A stretch of DNA of 64,000 nt from Rhizobium sp. BT03 (lineage in GTDB: Bacteria > Pseudomonadota > Alphaproteobacteria > Rhizobiales > Rhizobiaceae). Numbering within the stretch: the stretch's first letter is position 1; every line of letters starts with the position of its first letter. The position numbers and the translations under genes were made by a program. Location of the stretch: the NCBI RefSeq assembly GCF_030053155.1, contig NZ_CP125644.1:124001-188000 (forward strand). The letters are read 5' to 3'. Shown piece after piece: positions 1 through 8,431 of this stretch. The notes beneath the pieces are model-generated. The model saw only the letters and a program-made list of their open reading frames with translations, was not told the origin of the DNA and searched no databases.

Positions 1-506
1 GCACGCTTGCGCATGCGGTCGAGCGTCTGCTCTCGGAAGCGGGGCGCCGGGTAGCGAGGCTGGAGCTCGATCGCTGGATATTGCCGCTCGAACATCGCCA
101 CCCTGATATGGGCGCGGAAGAACGCAGCCGGGTCGAACTCTATCCCGAGATCGTCAGCATGCTGCGCCAATCCGGGCGGATCGAAGCGCCCGGTTACGAA
201 GCGGCAAGCCGCAGTCAGCGTATAGGCACCACCATCTATGACCTGCGCGACGCCGAAGTCATTCTTCTGGACGGCATCTTTGCCGGACATGCGTCGATCC
301 GCGAAGATGTCGATGTGGCCGTCTTCGTCGACGCGTCGCAGCAGACGCTGACGAACCGCTTTCATAATTTTTACGCCTGGAAAGGCCTCACGCCAGCTGC
401 CGCCGAAGAACTCTTGGTATCGCGCATTCAGGAAGAGTGGCCGAGAATCGATCTGCAGCGGGCATCGGCCGATATCGTCATCAATCTCGAGGAGGCAATC
501 CTTTGA
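1..506 (+). CDS. Nucleoside/sugar kinase-like protein, 3' part only
   Basis: The reading frame is open from the first bases of the window, so the start and any P-loop lie outside it; about 167 residues are visible. The segment DLRDAEVILLDGIFAGH and the following VDVAVFVDAS are typical of the Walker-B/strand region of uridine-kinase or phosphoribulokinase-like P-loop kinases, and the R-rich stretch after it fits a lid region. The stop codon overlaps the TTG start of the next kinase gene (TTGA), which indicates translational coupling in one operon with genes for a GHMP kinase, an epimerase and a GMC oxidoreductase. The substrate is unknown; the neighbour suggests a phosphorylated sugar. It could also be a more distant P-loop NTPase. 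Confidence 0.6.
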   Translation, partial: TLAHAVERLLSEAGRRVARLELDRWILPLEHRHPDMGAEERSRVELYPEIVSMLRQSGRIEAPGYEAASRSQRIGTTIYDLRDAEVILLDGIFAGHASIREDVDVAVFVDASQQTLTNRFHNFYAWKGLTPAAAEELLVSRIQEEWPRIDLQRASADIVINLEEAIL

Positions 507-1483
507 TCGTTTCATCCGCACCTTTTCGGGTCAGCTTCGCCGGCGGCGGCTCGGACATAGCATCCTACTACCGCCGTCAGGCGGGCGCGGTGTTGTCCTG
601 CGCGATCGCCAAATACAGCTTCGTGATCGTGCACAACTATTTCAATGAAAACAAATATCATCTGAAATATACACGCACCGAACTTGCCGAAACGCTTGAG
701 GAGATTGCGCATCCGCTGCTGCGCGAGGCACTTCGGATGCACCGGGTCGAGCCCGGCATCGAAGTCGCTTCCGTCGCCGATATTCCCTCCGGAACGGGGT
801 TGGGATCATCCAGCTCCTTTTCCGTGGCGCTGATCAATGCCCTCTATGCTCACAGGTCGCGCTTTGCCTCAAAGGATCTGCTGGCGGAAGAAGCCTGCAG
901 GCTCGAAATCGATATCCTGAAGGAGCCGATCGGCAAACAGGACCAATATGCGGCCGCCCATGGCGGCTTGAACTTCATCGAATTCAATTCCAACGGCAGC
1001 GTGAATGTTCAGCCCGTCGTCCTCAGCTCCGAAAAAATGGCAGAGCTCGAGAGCAACATCCTGTTGTTTTTCACCGGAAGCCAGCGCGATACGCGCTCTG
1101 TGCTGTCGACGCAGGTGCAGGCCATGGAGGCGGACGAGGAAAAATTCCGGACCGTCGAGCGCATGGTGCAACTGGCTTACGAAATGCGCGACATCCTGAT
1201 GAGCGGGGATCTCGGCGCTTTCGGCGAGGCGCTGCATCGCGGATGGATGATGAAAAGATCGCTGACGTCGAAGATCACCAACAGCGCGATCGACGAGTTT
1301 TACGATGCGGCGCGCGCTGCCGGCGCCATCGGCGGCAAGCTCGCGGGTGCGGGCGGAGGAGGATTTCTCGTCCTTTACTGCCCGAAAGACTGCCAGGAAA
1401 AAGTGCGCCAGGCGCTGTCGCAGCTCAAGGAAATCGAGTTTCGTTTCGACTGGAGCGGCGCGCGCATCGCCTTTGCGCAGTAG
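503..1483 (+). CDS. GHMP-family sugar kinase, D-glycero-D-manno-heptose 7-phosphate kinase-like
   Basis: Translation from TTG 503 gives 326 residues starting LIVSSAPFRVSFAGGGSD, the usual N-terminus of heptose/fucose-type GHMP kinases. GHMP motif 2 is PSGTGLGSSSSFSVAL (about residues 93-108) and motif 3 is KLAGAGGGGFLVLY near the C-terminus. TTG 503 is preferred over upstream starts because GGAGG lies at 491-495 with 7-base spacing and the codon overlaps the preceding stop. Known family members phosphorylate heptose 7-phosphate, or fucose/arabinose-like sugars, with ATP for nucleotide-sugar synthesis. Here it probably supplies an activated sugar for surface polysaccharide, but the exact sugar is inferred only. 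Confidence 0.8.
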   Translation: MIVSSAPFRVSFAGGGSDIASYYRRQAGAVLSCAIAKYSFVIVHNYFNENKYHLKYTRTELAETLEEIAHPLLREALRMHRVEPGIEVASVADIPSGTGLGSSSSFSVALINALYAHRSRFASKDLLAEEACRLEIDILKEPIGKQDQYAAAHGGLNFIEFNSNGSVNVQPVVLSSEKMAELESNILLFFTGSQRDTRSVLSTQVQAMEADEEKFRTVERMVQLAYEMRDILMSGDLGAFGEALHRGWMMKRSLTSKITNSAIDEFYDAARAAGAIGGKLAGAGGGGFLVLYCPKDCQEKVRQALSQLKEIEFRFDWSGARIAFAQ

Positions 1484-1492
1484 AGGCTGTGA

Positions 1493-2710
1493 ATGGCACC
1501 GCGTCTCATCATCACGGGATCGACCGGCTATATCGGCGCAAGACTGGCAGCGATGGCGCGCGAGCGCGGCTTCGAGGTGGTTGAACTCGGGCGGCGGTCC
1601 GGAGCGAAGTGGCGCATCGGTGACGAGCCCGCTGCCTCCGACCTCGAAGGGGCGGTTGGAATCGTCCATCTCGCGCATTCCTGGGCCACCGAGCCGCAGG
1701 CTGCCGAAGAAGACAACATCAATATATCAGGCACGGTGAGATTGGCGGAAGCGGCAAAGGCAGCCGGCGTGCCGCGCTTCGTCTTTTCCTCCTCCACCTC
1801 GTCCCGGCGGGAGGCGCTCAATGTTTACGGCCGCACCAAATTCAGGATCGAGCAGCATTTGGCTGCCAGCCCTGCTGCGCCGACCGTTCGTGTTGCGCGA
1901 ATAGGGCTCGTCTATGGCGGACCACGCACCGCCATGTACGGACTGATGGCCAAGTTAGCGGCTTTAAGTCCACTTCTGCCGATGATCGGGCTCAGCCGCG
2001 AGGTCCAGCCCATTCATCTCGACGAAGTCGCGGAAGGCCTGTTGGCGCTGGCGACCGAGGCGAACCAGCCGCCGCAGACATTCGTGCTTGCGCAGGAAAA
2101 GCCGATAAGCTTTGCCGCCTGGCTCAGAATGCTTCGCCGCAGCCAGGGCAAGGGCAATCTCCATTTCATACCGATTCCTTTGGCGGCCGCCCTGTTTGCC
2201 TGCCACATGACGAAGCTCGTGCCGTTGATCCCGACGGTCGATCCGGAGCGCGTCCTGGGGCTTGCGGGTGCCGCGCCCATGGAAAGCGGCGAGAGCCTCA
2301 GACTGCTGAAATTGAACCTGGCTGACCCGATGACTGCGCTTGCTGGCGAATTCAGCCAAACAGGTAAGGATCAATCGCGCAGCGAGGCGCAGGCTCTGCT
2401 GCGATATCTCGGCATCGCGCCGACCGAAATGCAGCTCCAGCGGCTCTGCGAAGGGCTTCGGCGTGAAGGGCTGTCGCCGCTCGGCCTTTCCACAACGGTG
2501 ATCAGGCATCCGCGCCTGCTGGCGTTCTTCGAGCCGCCGGCCAGTCGGACGCAGCATCGTCTCGCGCGAGCCCTCTATCTGGCCGACCTCGCGAGCGAAC
2601 CGGAAAGGCATGCAGGCCCAAAGGCCGGGTTTTTCGGCGCGGGATTGATCATCGCGGGCGATGTCCTGCTGTTTCCGCTCCGCGCGCTTTTGGCCGGGAC
2701 ATATCGATGA
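1493..2710 (+). CDS. Extended short-chain dehydrogenase/epimerase (NAD-dependent)
   Basis: A 405-residue protein. The N-terminus RLIITGSTGYIGARL carries the TGxxGxxG dinucleotide-binding loop of extended SDRs, and VYGRTK near residues 117-122 is the YxxxK catalytic pair. The first 230 residues are epimerase-like; the last 150 are an unusual extension with no motif I recognise, containing TEMQLQRLCEGLRREG. The gene starts 9 bases after the GHMP kinase stop and overlaps the next gene by ATGA, so it sits inside an operon. It probably epimerises or reduces a nucleotide sugar or related metabolite; substrate unknown. Confidence 0.75.
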   Translation: MAPRLIITGSTGYIGARLAAMARERGFEVVELGRRSGAKWRIGDEPAASDLEGAVGIVHLAHSWATEPQAAEEDNINISGTVRLAEAAKAAGVPRFVFSSSTSSRREALNVYGRTKFRIEQHLAASPAAPTVRVARIGLVYGGPRTAMYGLMAKLAALSPLLPMIGLSREVQPIHLDEVAEGLLALATEANQPPQTFVLAQEKPISFAAWLRMLRRSQGKGNLHFIPIPLAAALFACHMTKLVPLIPTVDPERVLGLAGAAPMESGESLRLLKLNLADPMTALAGEFSQTGKDQSRSEAQALLRYLGIAPTEMQLQRLCEGLRREGLSPLGLSTTVIRHPRLLAFFEPPASRTQHRLARALYLADLASEPERHAGPKAGFFGAGLIIAGDVLLFPLRALLAGTYR

Positions 2711-4236
2711 ATGCGCCCGATGCCGACTTCATCATCATCGGCAGCGGCCCTGCAGGCGTCTCCGCTGCGTTTCCGCTGATAGCGGCCGGCCGTCGCGTTC
2801 TGATGCTTGATGCCGGCGATGACTTGGGATTGAAGGAGGAAAACCGCAGCGTCCGTGTCCTGGGAAGCGATCTGGAATCGCTGCGCGTCGACGACGGCAG
2901 CTCGCCGAAACTGCAGACCCCTGTATCACGCGGGATTCTCGAACGGTTCCAACGCGACGCCGGAATATCGGGCGATGGCTTCAAACCGATCGGCAGCCTC
3001 GCGCGCGGCGGGCTCTCCAATATCTGGGGTGCGCAAATCAGCTATCTCGACGCTGGGGATATCGACGATTGGCCGATCGACCTCGCGTCCCTGCAGAGCT
3101 CTTACGAGCGGGTCGCCCAGCGCATCGGGATCAGCACCAACGCCGATCTCACGACCGGCGCCGATGGCGAGGCCGTCCTGCCGCTTGGCGCGACCGCCAC
3201 CCATGTTCTTCGTCGGCACAAGGCTGCAAAACCGGCGGATGGATCGTTTCGGCTATTTGCCGCCGTCAATGCGATACTCTCCGAGGCGAGGCCCGGACGG
3301 GCGGCGTGCGATCTGCGCGGCGACTGTCTCTATGGCTGCCCCAGCGGCGCGATCTATAACAGCAGGCAGGATCTGCTTGCGTTACGAAAGTCGCCGCATT
3401 TTCGGTTGCTCGACAACAGGCGGGCTGTCTCGTTGACACGGGACTTGGGCTGGACGGTCAAAACGGCCGATGGGTCGTCATTTTCCGCACCGCGGATCAT
3501 TCTTGCCGCAGGAGTTCTCGGAACGGCCGCCCTGCTCACCGATCTTCTGCCGATCGGCCAGCAGGGACTGCGTCTCCTGAACAGCCCCACACTGGCCATC
3601 CCTCTGCTCTCTCCCGCGAGATTGCTGCGTTCGACGACGCCGACGCACAGTCTTGCGCAACTCGGATTGTCACTGCGCTATGGTGACGGCGCATCCGATT
3701 ACGTGACGGGCGCGATCTATGAAGTCGGTTCCCTGCCGGTGCAGAGTTTCGTCAACAGGATGCCGCTCGGCCGAAAGGCCGGGCGAGCCGCCTTCGAACT
3801 GATCGCCGGCAGCCTTCTCGTCGCGACGATCTACTATCCCGGCGATCAAAGCCGCAGTTCCATCCATCGAGATGCAACAGCGAAAAAGAGGCTGACCGTC
3901 CGCGGCGGTTTCGCGGAAGGTTTCGAGATCCGCGCCGAGGCTTTGAAAAAAGCGCTGCGCCATGAATGGAAACGCTTGGGGCTTATTCCGCTCCCGGGCG
4001 CATCGCTGGCGGAGCCTGGTATCGACGCCCATTTCGCCGGCACTCTGCCTATGGGCGAAGCCGGCCCGTTCGGAAGCTCCTCGGACGGCGAGTTGAATCT
4101 TCACCCGGGTCTTCACGTCGTCGACGGCTCCATTCTTCCCGATCTATCCTCGAAATACATCACCATGACGATCATGGCCAATGCCGATCGCATCGCCCAT
4201 CGGCTTGCCGCAATGGAAGCAGCCTCGGCGTCCTGA
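2707..4236 (+). CDS. GMC-type FAD-dependent oxidoreductase
   Basis: 509 residues. The N-terminus DFIIIGSGPAGVSAAFPL is a Rossmann FAD-binding GxGxxG followed by an acidic residue at the end of strand 2 (LMLDAGDD). SLARGGLSNIWGAQ matches the GMC/choline-dehydrogenase active-site loop, and the C-terminal HVVDGSILPDLSSKYITMTIMANADRIA matches the GMC C-terminal signature, although the usual final His-Asn/His pair is not obvious. CDLRGDCLYGCPSGA holds three cysteines, as in cluster-like loops of some sugar or cellobiose oxidoreductases. It overlaps the epimerase gene by four bases (ATGA) and is the last gene of the plus-strand operon. It probably oxidises an alcohol or sugar; substrate unknown. 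Confidence 0.8.
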   Translation: MNAPDADFIIIGSGPAGVSAAFPLIAAGRRVLMLDAGDDLGLKEENRSVRVLGSDLESLRVDDGSSPKLQTPVSRGILERFQRDAGISGDGFKPIGSLARGGLSNIWGAQISYLDAGDIDDWPIDLASLQSSYERVAQRIGISTNADLTTGADGEAVLPLGATATHVLRRHKAAKPADGSFRLFAAVNAILSEARPGRAACDLRGDCLYGCPSGAIYNSRQDLLALRKSPHFRLLDNRRAVSLTRDLGWTVKTADGSSFSAPRIILAAGVLGTAALLTDLLPIGQQGLRLLNSPTLAIPLLSPARLLRSTTPTHSLAQLGLSLRYGDGASDYVTGAIYEVGSLPVQSFVNRMPLGRKAGRAAFELIAGSLLVATIYYPGDQSRSSIHRDATAKKRLTVRGGFAEGFEIRAEALKKALRHEWKRLGLIPLPGASLAEPGIDAHFAGTLPMGEAGPFGSSSDGELNLHPGLHVVDGSILPDLSSKYITMTIMANADRIAHRLAAMEAASAS

Positions 4237-4250
4237 AATCGGTTGCCTCT

Positions 4251-5051
4251 TCAAACTCTCAATGGCGGCAATGCCTCGCCCGCCAATGATAAAAGCGGCT
4301 CGTACTCGGCTTCGGAAAGCACCGCGAAACCAGCGAGGCCGAGTGTGGCCCGCGTCGCCGCCAGCGATGGCTCGCTGATGGCGGCGCCGAGTGCATTTCG
4401 CAGCAGAAGGACCCTGCCGTCCGAAGCATCGCCCGAGGTGATGAATGGCAGGCCAGGACCCTTGGGCGTTTCGGCGATGATGCGGATCCCCTGGATATGC
4501 TGGGGATCGAAGCGGCGAATATTGGCATAGGTGACGCAATCGATGGCCGCACTGTCCGCCCTGCCCTCCGCGACGGCGGCGATGCTGCCGCCATGGCTGC
4601 CGGTCTCGATGATCCGGCCGAAGAAACGGCCGTCCCGAGCGAGCGGCGCGACGGCCGCGCGAAAGAGATTGCTGCCGGAATTGCTGTCGGGGCTATTGAT
4701 TGCAGCCGTGGTGCCGCGCAGATCCTCCAGCGAGCGAAGGGAAGAACCCGTGCGGACGATGATGAAGCTGCGCATCAGCGGACCGTCGCAGCCGGGATGA
4801 TCATAAACCGGCGTCGCAACCAGGCGAACTTTGCCGCGCAGGCGGCTGGCAAAGGGATAGCCGCAGGTCTGCGAGAGGAGAAGATCCGATCTCAGCCAGG
4901 CCTCGTCATAGGGCAGCGTCCGATCGAGCGTTTCGGGCAGGTCCGTCAGGCCGGCCTGCGAGAGATAATGCCGGAGGAACGACCAGAGCTTGGCCGTCGC
5001 ATCTGCAAGCGGCTGGGGTGTGAGATACATTTCTATACTAGCGAATTGCAT
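4251..5051 (-). CDS. PhnD-like phosphate/phosphonate-type binding protein without signal peptide
   Basis: 266 residues from ATG 5051 (an alternative ATG lies 21 bases further in). The fold is recognisable from LLLSQTCGYPF, SFIIVRTGSSLRSLEDLRGTTAAINSPDS, SNLFRAAVAPLA, the IETGSHGGSIAAVAEGRADSAAIDCVTY segment and DPQHIQGIRIIAETPKGPGLPFIT, all arranged as in PhnD/SsuA-like periplasmic binding proteins. Unlike transport proteins it has no N-terminal hydrophobic signal; it begins MQFASIEMYLTPQP. No PhnC/PhnE partner lies beside it. It is the last gene of the long minus-strand operon, 40 bases after the aldehyde dehydrogenase. It could be a cytoplasmic ligand sensor or an enzyme-like relative; function unknown. 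Confidence 0.7.
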   Translation of the reverse strand: MQFASIEMYLTPQPLADATAKLWSFLRHYLSQAGLTDLPETLDRTLPYDEAWLRSDLLLSQTCGYPFASRLRGKVRLVATPVYDHPGCDGPLMRSFIIVRTGSSLRSLEDLRGTTAAINSPDSNSGSNLFRAAVAPLARDGRFFGRIIETGSHGGSIAAVAEGRADSAAIDCVTYANIRRFDPQHIQGIRIIAETPKGPGLPFITSGDASDGRVLLLRNALGAAISEPSLAATRATLGLAGFAVLSEAEYEPLLSLAGEALPPLRV

Positions 5052-5091
5052 GCTGGTCTTTCTTTTGCGGCATGCGCAAATGTCGACCAAG

Positions 5092-6546
5092 TCAGGCAAT
5101 GCCGCCCAGGCATACATACTTGAGTTCGGTATACTCGTCCAACCCGTGCCTGGAGCCTTCGCGGCCGAGACCCGACATTTTGACACCGCCGAACGGAGCC
5201 TCGGCGGTGGAGACCAGACCGGTATTGACGCCGACCATCCCATATTCGAGCGCTTCAGCGACACGGAAGACCCGCGACAGATCGCGCGCGTAAAAATAGG
5301 AGGCAAGGCCGAATTCGGTGTCGTTTGCCTGTGCGATGACGTCCTCTTCGTCGCGGAAACGGAAGAGCGGCGCAAGAGGCCCGAAGGTTTCCTCACGGGC
5401 GACCTGCATGCCGGCATCGACATCGCGCAGAATGGTCGGTTCGAAGAAAAGCCCGCCGAGTGCGTGGCGTTTGCCGCCTGAAACGATCGCCGCACCCCTT
5501 GCGACGGCATCGTCGATATGGGCTTCGACTTTGGCGACGGCGTTGTCGTCGATGAGCGGGCCAAGCACGACATCCCTGTCGAGGCCGTTGCCGACCTTCA
5601 GGACCGCAACGGCGGTTGCGAGCTTGGCGGCAAAGGCCTCGTAGACGCCGTCCTGGACATAGAGCCGGTTGGCACAGACGCAGGTCTGGCCATTGTTGCG
5701 GAATTTGGCGATGATCGCGCCTTCGACCGCAGCGTCCAGGTCGGCATCGTCGAAGACGATGAAGGGTGCATTGCCGCCAAGCTCGAGCCCGAGCTTTTTG
5801 ATCGTCGGTGCGCATTGCCGGTAAAGCAGCTCGCCCGTCCGGGTGGAGCCGGTGAAGGTCAGGACCCGGATGTCACGGCTTGCCGTCAGCGTCCCGCCAA
5901 TAGCGGTAGCGTCACCGGTGACGATGTTGAGCAGGCCAGCCGGCAGGCCGGCGCGCTCGGCGAGAACGGCGATGGCGATTGCCGAGAACGGCGTCTGCGG
6001 CGCCGGCTTCAGAACGACGGCGCAGCCGGCGGCCAGTGCGGGGCCGACCTTGCGGGTGATCATCGCATTCGGAAAGTTCCAGGGCGTGATCGCCGCCACC
6101 ACGCCGGCCGGCTGGCGCAGCACGAGGATGCGCTTGTCCGGTTGATGCCCCGGTATGGTCTCGCCGTTGATGCGTCTTGCCTCTTCGGCAAACCATTCGA
6201 TGAAGCTCGCGCCATAGGTGATCTCTCCCTTGGCTTCAGCGAGCGGTTTTCCCTGCTCCAGCGTCAGGATCATCGCCAGATCGTCGCGGTTTTCGATCAT
6301 CAGGCGGTGCCATGCCTTGAGAACGGCAGCGCGTTCGCCGGCGGTCTTCTTCGCCCAAAGCTTCTGGGCGATGACGGCGGCACGGATGGCGTCCTCGGTT
6401 TCGGCGGAACCGAGATCGGGGACGGCGCCGAGCGGCTCGCCGGTCGCCGGATTGCGCACCATCGTCGCCTCGCGGCCTTCCGCCTCGATCCAGCGACCGG
6501 CGACCGGGCATGCCTGACGGAACAGCGAGGGATCACTGAGTTTCAT
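5092..6546 (-). CDS. gabD: Succinate-semialdehyde dehydrogenase-like aldehyde dehydrogenase
   Basis: 484 residues from ATG 6546 (MKLSDPSLFRQACPVAGRW); upstream starts would overlap the ABC ATPase gene and lack a ribosome site. Aldehyde dehydrogenase hallmarks are present: the TPWNFPNAMITRKVGPALAAG cofactor segment, LTFTGSTRTG, catalytic Glu in LELGGNAPF and catalytic Cys in NNGQTCVCANR. The family oxidises succinate or glutarate semialdehyde with NAD(P). It sits directly after a polyamine-type ABC transporter, which fits oxidation of a 4- or 5-carbon semialdehyde formed from the imported amine. The exact semialdehyde is an inference; the symbol reflects the family. Confidence 0.85.
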   Translation of the reverse strand: MKLSDPSLFRQACPVAGRWIEAEGREATMVRNPATGEPLGAVPDLGSAETEDAIRAAVIAQKLWAKKTAGERAAVLKAWHRLMIENRDDLAMILTLEQGKPLAEAKGEITYGASFIEWFAEEARRINGETIPGHQPDKRILVLRQPAGVVAAITPWNFPNAMITRKVGPALAAGCAVVLKPAPQTPFSAIAIAVLAERAGLPAGLLNIVTGDATAIGGTLTASRDIRVLTFTGSTRTGELLYRQCAPTIKKLGLELGGNAPFIVFDDADLDAAVEGAIIAKFRNNGQTCVCANRLYVQDGVYEAFAAKLATAVAVLKVGNGLDRDVVLGPLIDDNAVAKVEAHIDDAVARGAAIVSGGKRHALGGLFFEPTILRDVDAGMQVAREETFGPLAPLFRFRDEEDVIAQANDTEFGLASYFYARDLSRVFRVAEALEYGMVGVNTGLVSTAEAPFGGVKMSGLGREGSRHGLDEYTELKYVCLGGIA

Positions 6547-6556
6547 AGGACGACTT

Positions 6557-7633
6557 TCAACAGAAGACATGGGCCGCACCCGGATCGAAATCCAGATGCA
6601 CCGTGTCACCGCGGCTGAGCCCGGTGATCGCCTCATGACCGAACGGCAGGCGAACCGCCAGCGCCTCGCCCTTCGCCGTTTCGGTGGAAACGTGGATATT
6701 GTTGCCGAGGAAAGTAATGTCGCTGACGGTGGCGGCGAGCCCCGCGCCCGCCTGGGCGCGCGACAGCCGAATGCGCTCCGGCCTCAGCATCAGGGCTGCT
6801 CTCGTGCCGGCGGCCGCTTTTCCATGCACCGGAATGCTGTTGAAGACAGTGCCGCCGCCGAGCGAAATGGTGGCCTGTCCGTCTGATGACGACAGCAGAT
6901 CACAGGAAATGAAGTCGCTGTCGCCGATGAATTCGGCAACGAAGCGGGTCTTCGGATTGGCGTAGAGTTCGGGGCCTGTACCGATCTGGTCGATGACGCC
7001 CTTGGAAAAGACGGCGATCCGATCGGACAGACGCAGCGCCTCTTCCTGGTCGTGGGTGACGTAGAGGATCGTCACTTCGGTCTGCTGATGGATGCGGCGG
7101 ATCTCGTGCTGGATTTCCTCGCGCAGTTTCTTGTCGAGCGCCGACAGCGGCTCGTCCATCAAAAGCACCGGCGGATCATAGGCGAGAGCCCTGGCAAGGG
7201 CGACGCGCTGCTGCTGACCGCCCGACATTTGCGCCGGCTTGCGGTCCTCGAAGCCTTCGAGCCGGACGAGGCGCAGCATCTCCTTCACCTTGCTGTCGAT
7301 CTCGGCCTTGGACTTGCGCCTGACCTTCAGCGGAAAGGCGATATTCTCGCCGACCGTCAGATGCGGAAACAGGGTGTAGCGCTGGAACACCATGCCGATA
7401 TTGCGTTTGTGCGACGGCGTCGCGAGCAGGGTCTTGCCCTCCAGCGTAATGTCGCCTTTCGTCGGATTGTCAAATCCGGCCAGGATGTAGAGAGTCGTGC
7501 TCTTACCGGATCCCGATGGCCCGAGAAAGGTCAGGAACTCCCCGCGCCGAACGTCGAGGGTCACATCATGCACGGCGACCACAGGGCCGTATTCCTTGCG
7601 TATGCCGCGGATCTGAAGGAATGGTTCGTTCAT
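6557..7633 (-). CDS. ABC transporter ATPase, spermidine/putrescine (PotA) type
   Basis: 358 residues. Walker A is [16 protein letters not shown], the signature is [16 protein letters not shown], Walker B is VLLMDEPLSALD, and the H-loop is YVTHDQEEALRLSDRI. A C-terminal TOBE-like domain (about 270-350) contains LMLRPERIRLS. It overlaps the upstream permease gene by ATGA. It powers import through the two permeases and binding protein encoded just upstream in the same operon. The PotA class suggests a polyamine or similar cationic nitrogen compound, but the real ligand cannot be read from sequence. Confidence 0.9.
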   Translation of the reverse strand: MNEPFLQIRGIRKEYGPVVAVHDVTLDVRRGEFLTFLGPSGSGKSTTLYILAGFDNPTKGDITLEGKTLLATPSHKRNIGMVFQRYTLFPHLTVGENIAFPLKVRRKSKAEIDSKVKEMLRLVRLEGFEDRKPAQMSGGQQQRVALARALAYDPPVLLMDEPLSALDKKLREEIQHEIRRIHQQTEVTILYVTHDQEEALRLSDRIAVFSKGVIDQIGTGPELYANPKTRFVAEFIGDSDFISCDLLSSSDGQATISLGGGTVFNSIPVHGKAAAGTRAALMLRPERIRLSRAQAGAGLAATVSDITFLGNNIHVSTETAKGEALAVRLPFGHEAITGLSRGDTVHLDFDPGAAHVFC

Positions 7634-8430
7634 TGTTTCAGTACCTTACGCACGACGGCAACCAGGGCCATCAAGATGATCGTCAAAAGGATGAGAAGGG
7701 TCGACGCGGCTGCGACAACAGGCGTCAGGTCTTGCCGCAGCGTCGCCCATACCTTCACGGGCAGCGTCTGCAGGGTCGGGCTGGACATGAAGATCGCCAC
7801 CACCACCTCGTCCCAGGACGTCAGGAACGAGAAGACGGCCGCCGAAAACAGCCCATGGCTGATCGCGGGAAGCGTGACCCTGATCTTGGCTTCCAGGGGA
7901 GTGGCGCCGCAGAGCACCGCCGCATCCTCGATCGACTTGTCGAAACCTTCAAGCGCGCTCGATATCGACAGGATCGAGAAGGGCAGCGCCAGCACCAGAT
8001 GCGAAATGACAAAGCCCGTCAGGGTGCCGCCAAGGCCGATCCTGAGGAAGAAGGCGTAGAGCGCAACCGCCAGAACCACGACCGGCAGGATCATCGGCGT
8101 CAGGAACAGCGCTTTCAGCGCATCGCGGAACATGAACGAACCGCGCACCAGCCCGAAGGACGTCACAAGCCCGAGCAACACCGAGAGGATCGTCACGATG
8201 ACCGCGATCTTGAAGCTCGTCAAAGCCGATTCCAGCCAGCGCGGGTCGGCGAAGAGCTCGCCGTACCACTGAAACGTCCAGCCTGGGGGCGGAAAGATCA
8301 GCCACTGCGAGGAGCCGAAGGACAGCGCCGCGATGAAGACGATCGGCAGCAGCAGGAAGGCTGCGGTCAGAAGCGTTATGCCGAGAAGGATGTATTTCCA
8401 CCAGCCGAGACGGTCGAAATTGAGCAGCAT
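7630..8430 (-). CDS. ABC transporter permease, PotC type
   Basis: 266 residues from ATG 8430, chosen because GGAGG lies 7 bases upstream inside the end of the preceding gene. Six hydrophobic segments are visible, starting YILLGITLLTAAFLLLPIVFI. The EAA coupling loop is DAAVLCGATPLEAKIRVTLP near residues 169-188. Coding ends of both neighbours abut or overlap, so it is co-translated with the second permease and the ATPase. It forms the membrane channel with its partner. Confidence 0.88.
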   Translation of the reverse strand: MLLNFDRLGWWKYILLGITLLTAAFLLLPIVFIAALSFGSSQWLIFPPPGWTFQWYGELFADPRWLESALTSFKIAVIVTILSVLLGLVTSFGLVRGSFMFRDALKALFLTPMILPVVVLAVALYAFFLRIGLGGTLTGFVISHLVLALPFSILSISSALEGFDKSIEDAAVLCGATPLEAKIRVTLPAISHGLFSAAVFSFLTSWDEVVVAIFMSSPTLQTLPVKVWATLRQDLTPVVAAASTLLILLTIILMALVAVVRKVLKQ

Positions 8431-8431
8431 A

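Noticed and set aside
5052..5573. N-terminal extension of the PhnD-like frame into the aldehyde dehydrogenase gene
   Set aside because: The extra residues are an out-of-frame reading of the dehydrogenase; ATG 5051 lies in the intergenic gap and gives a normal fold.
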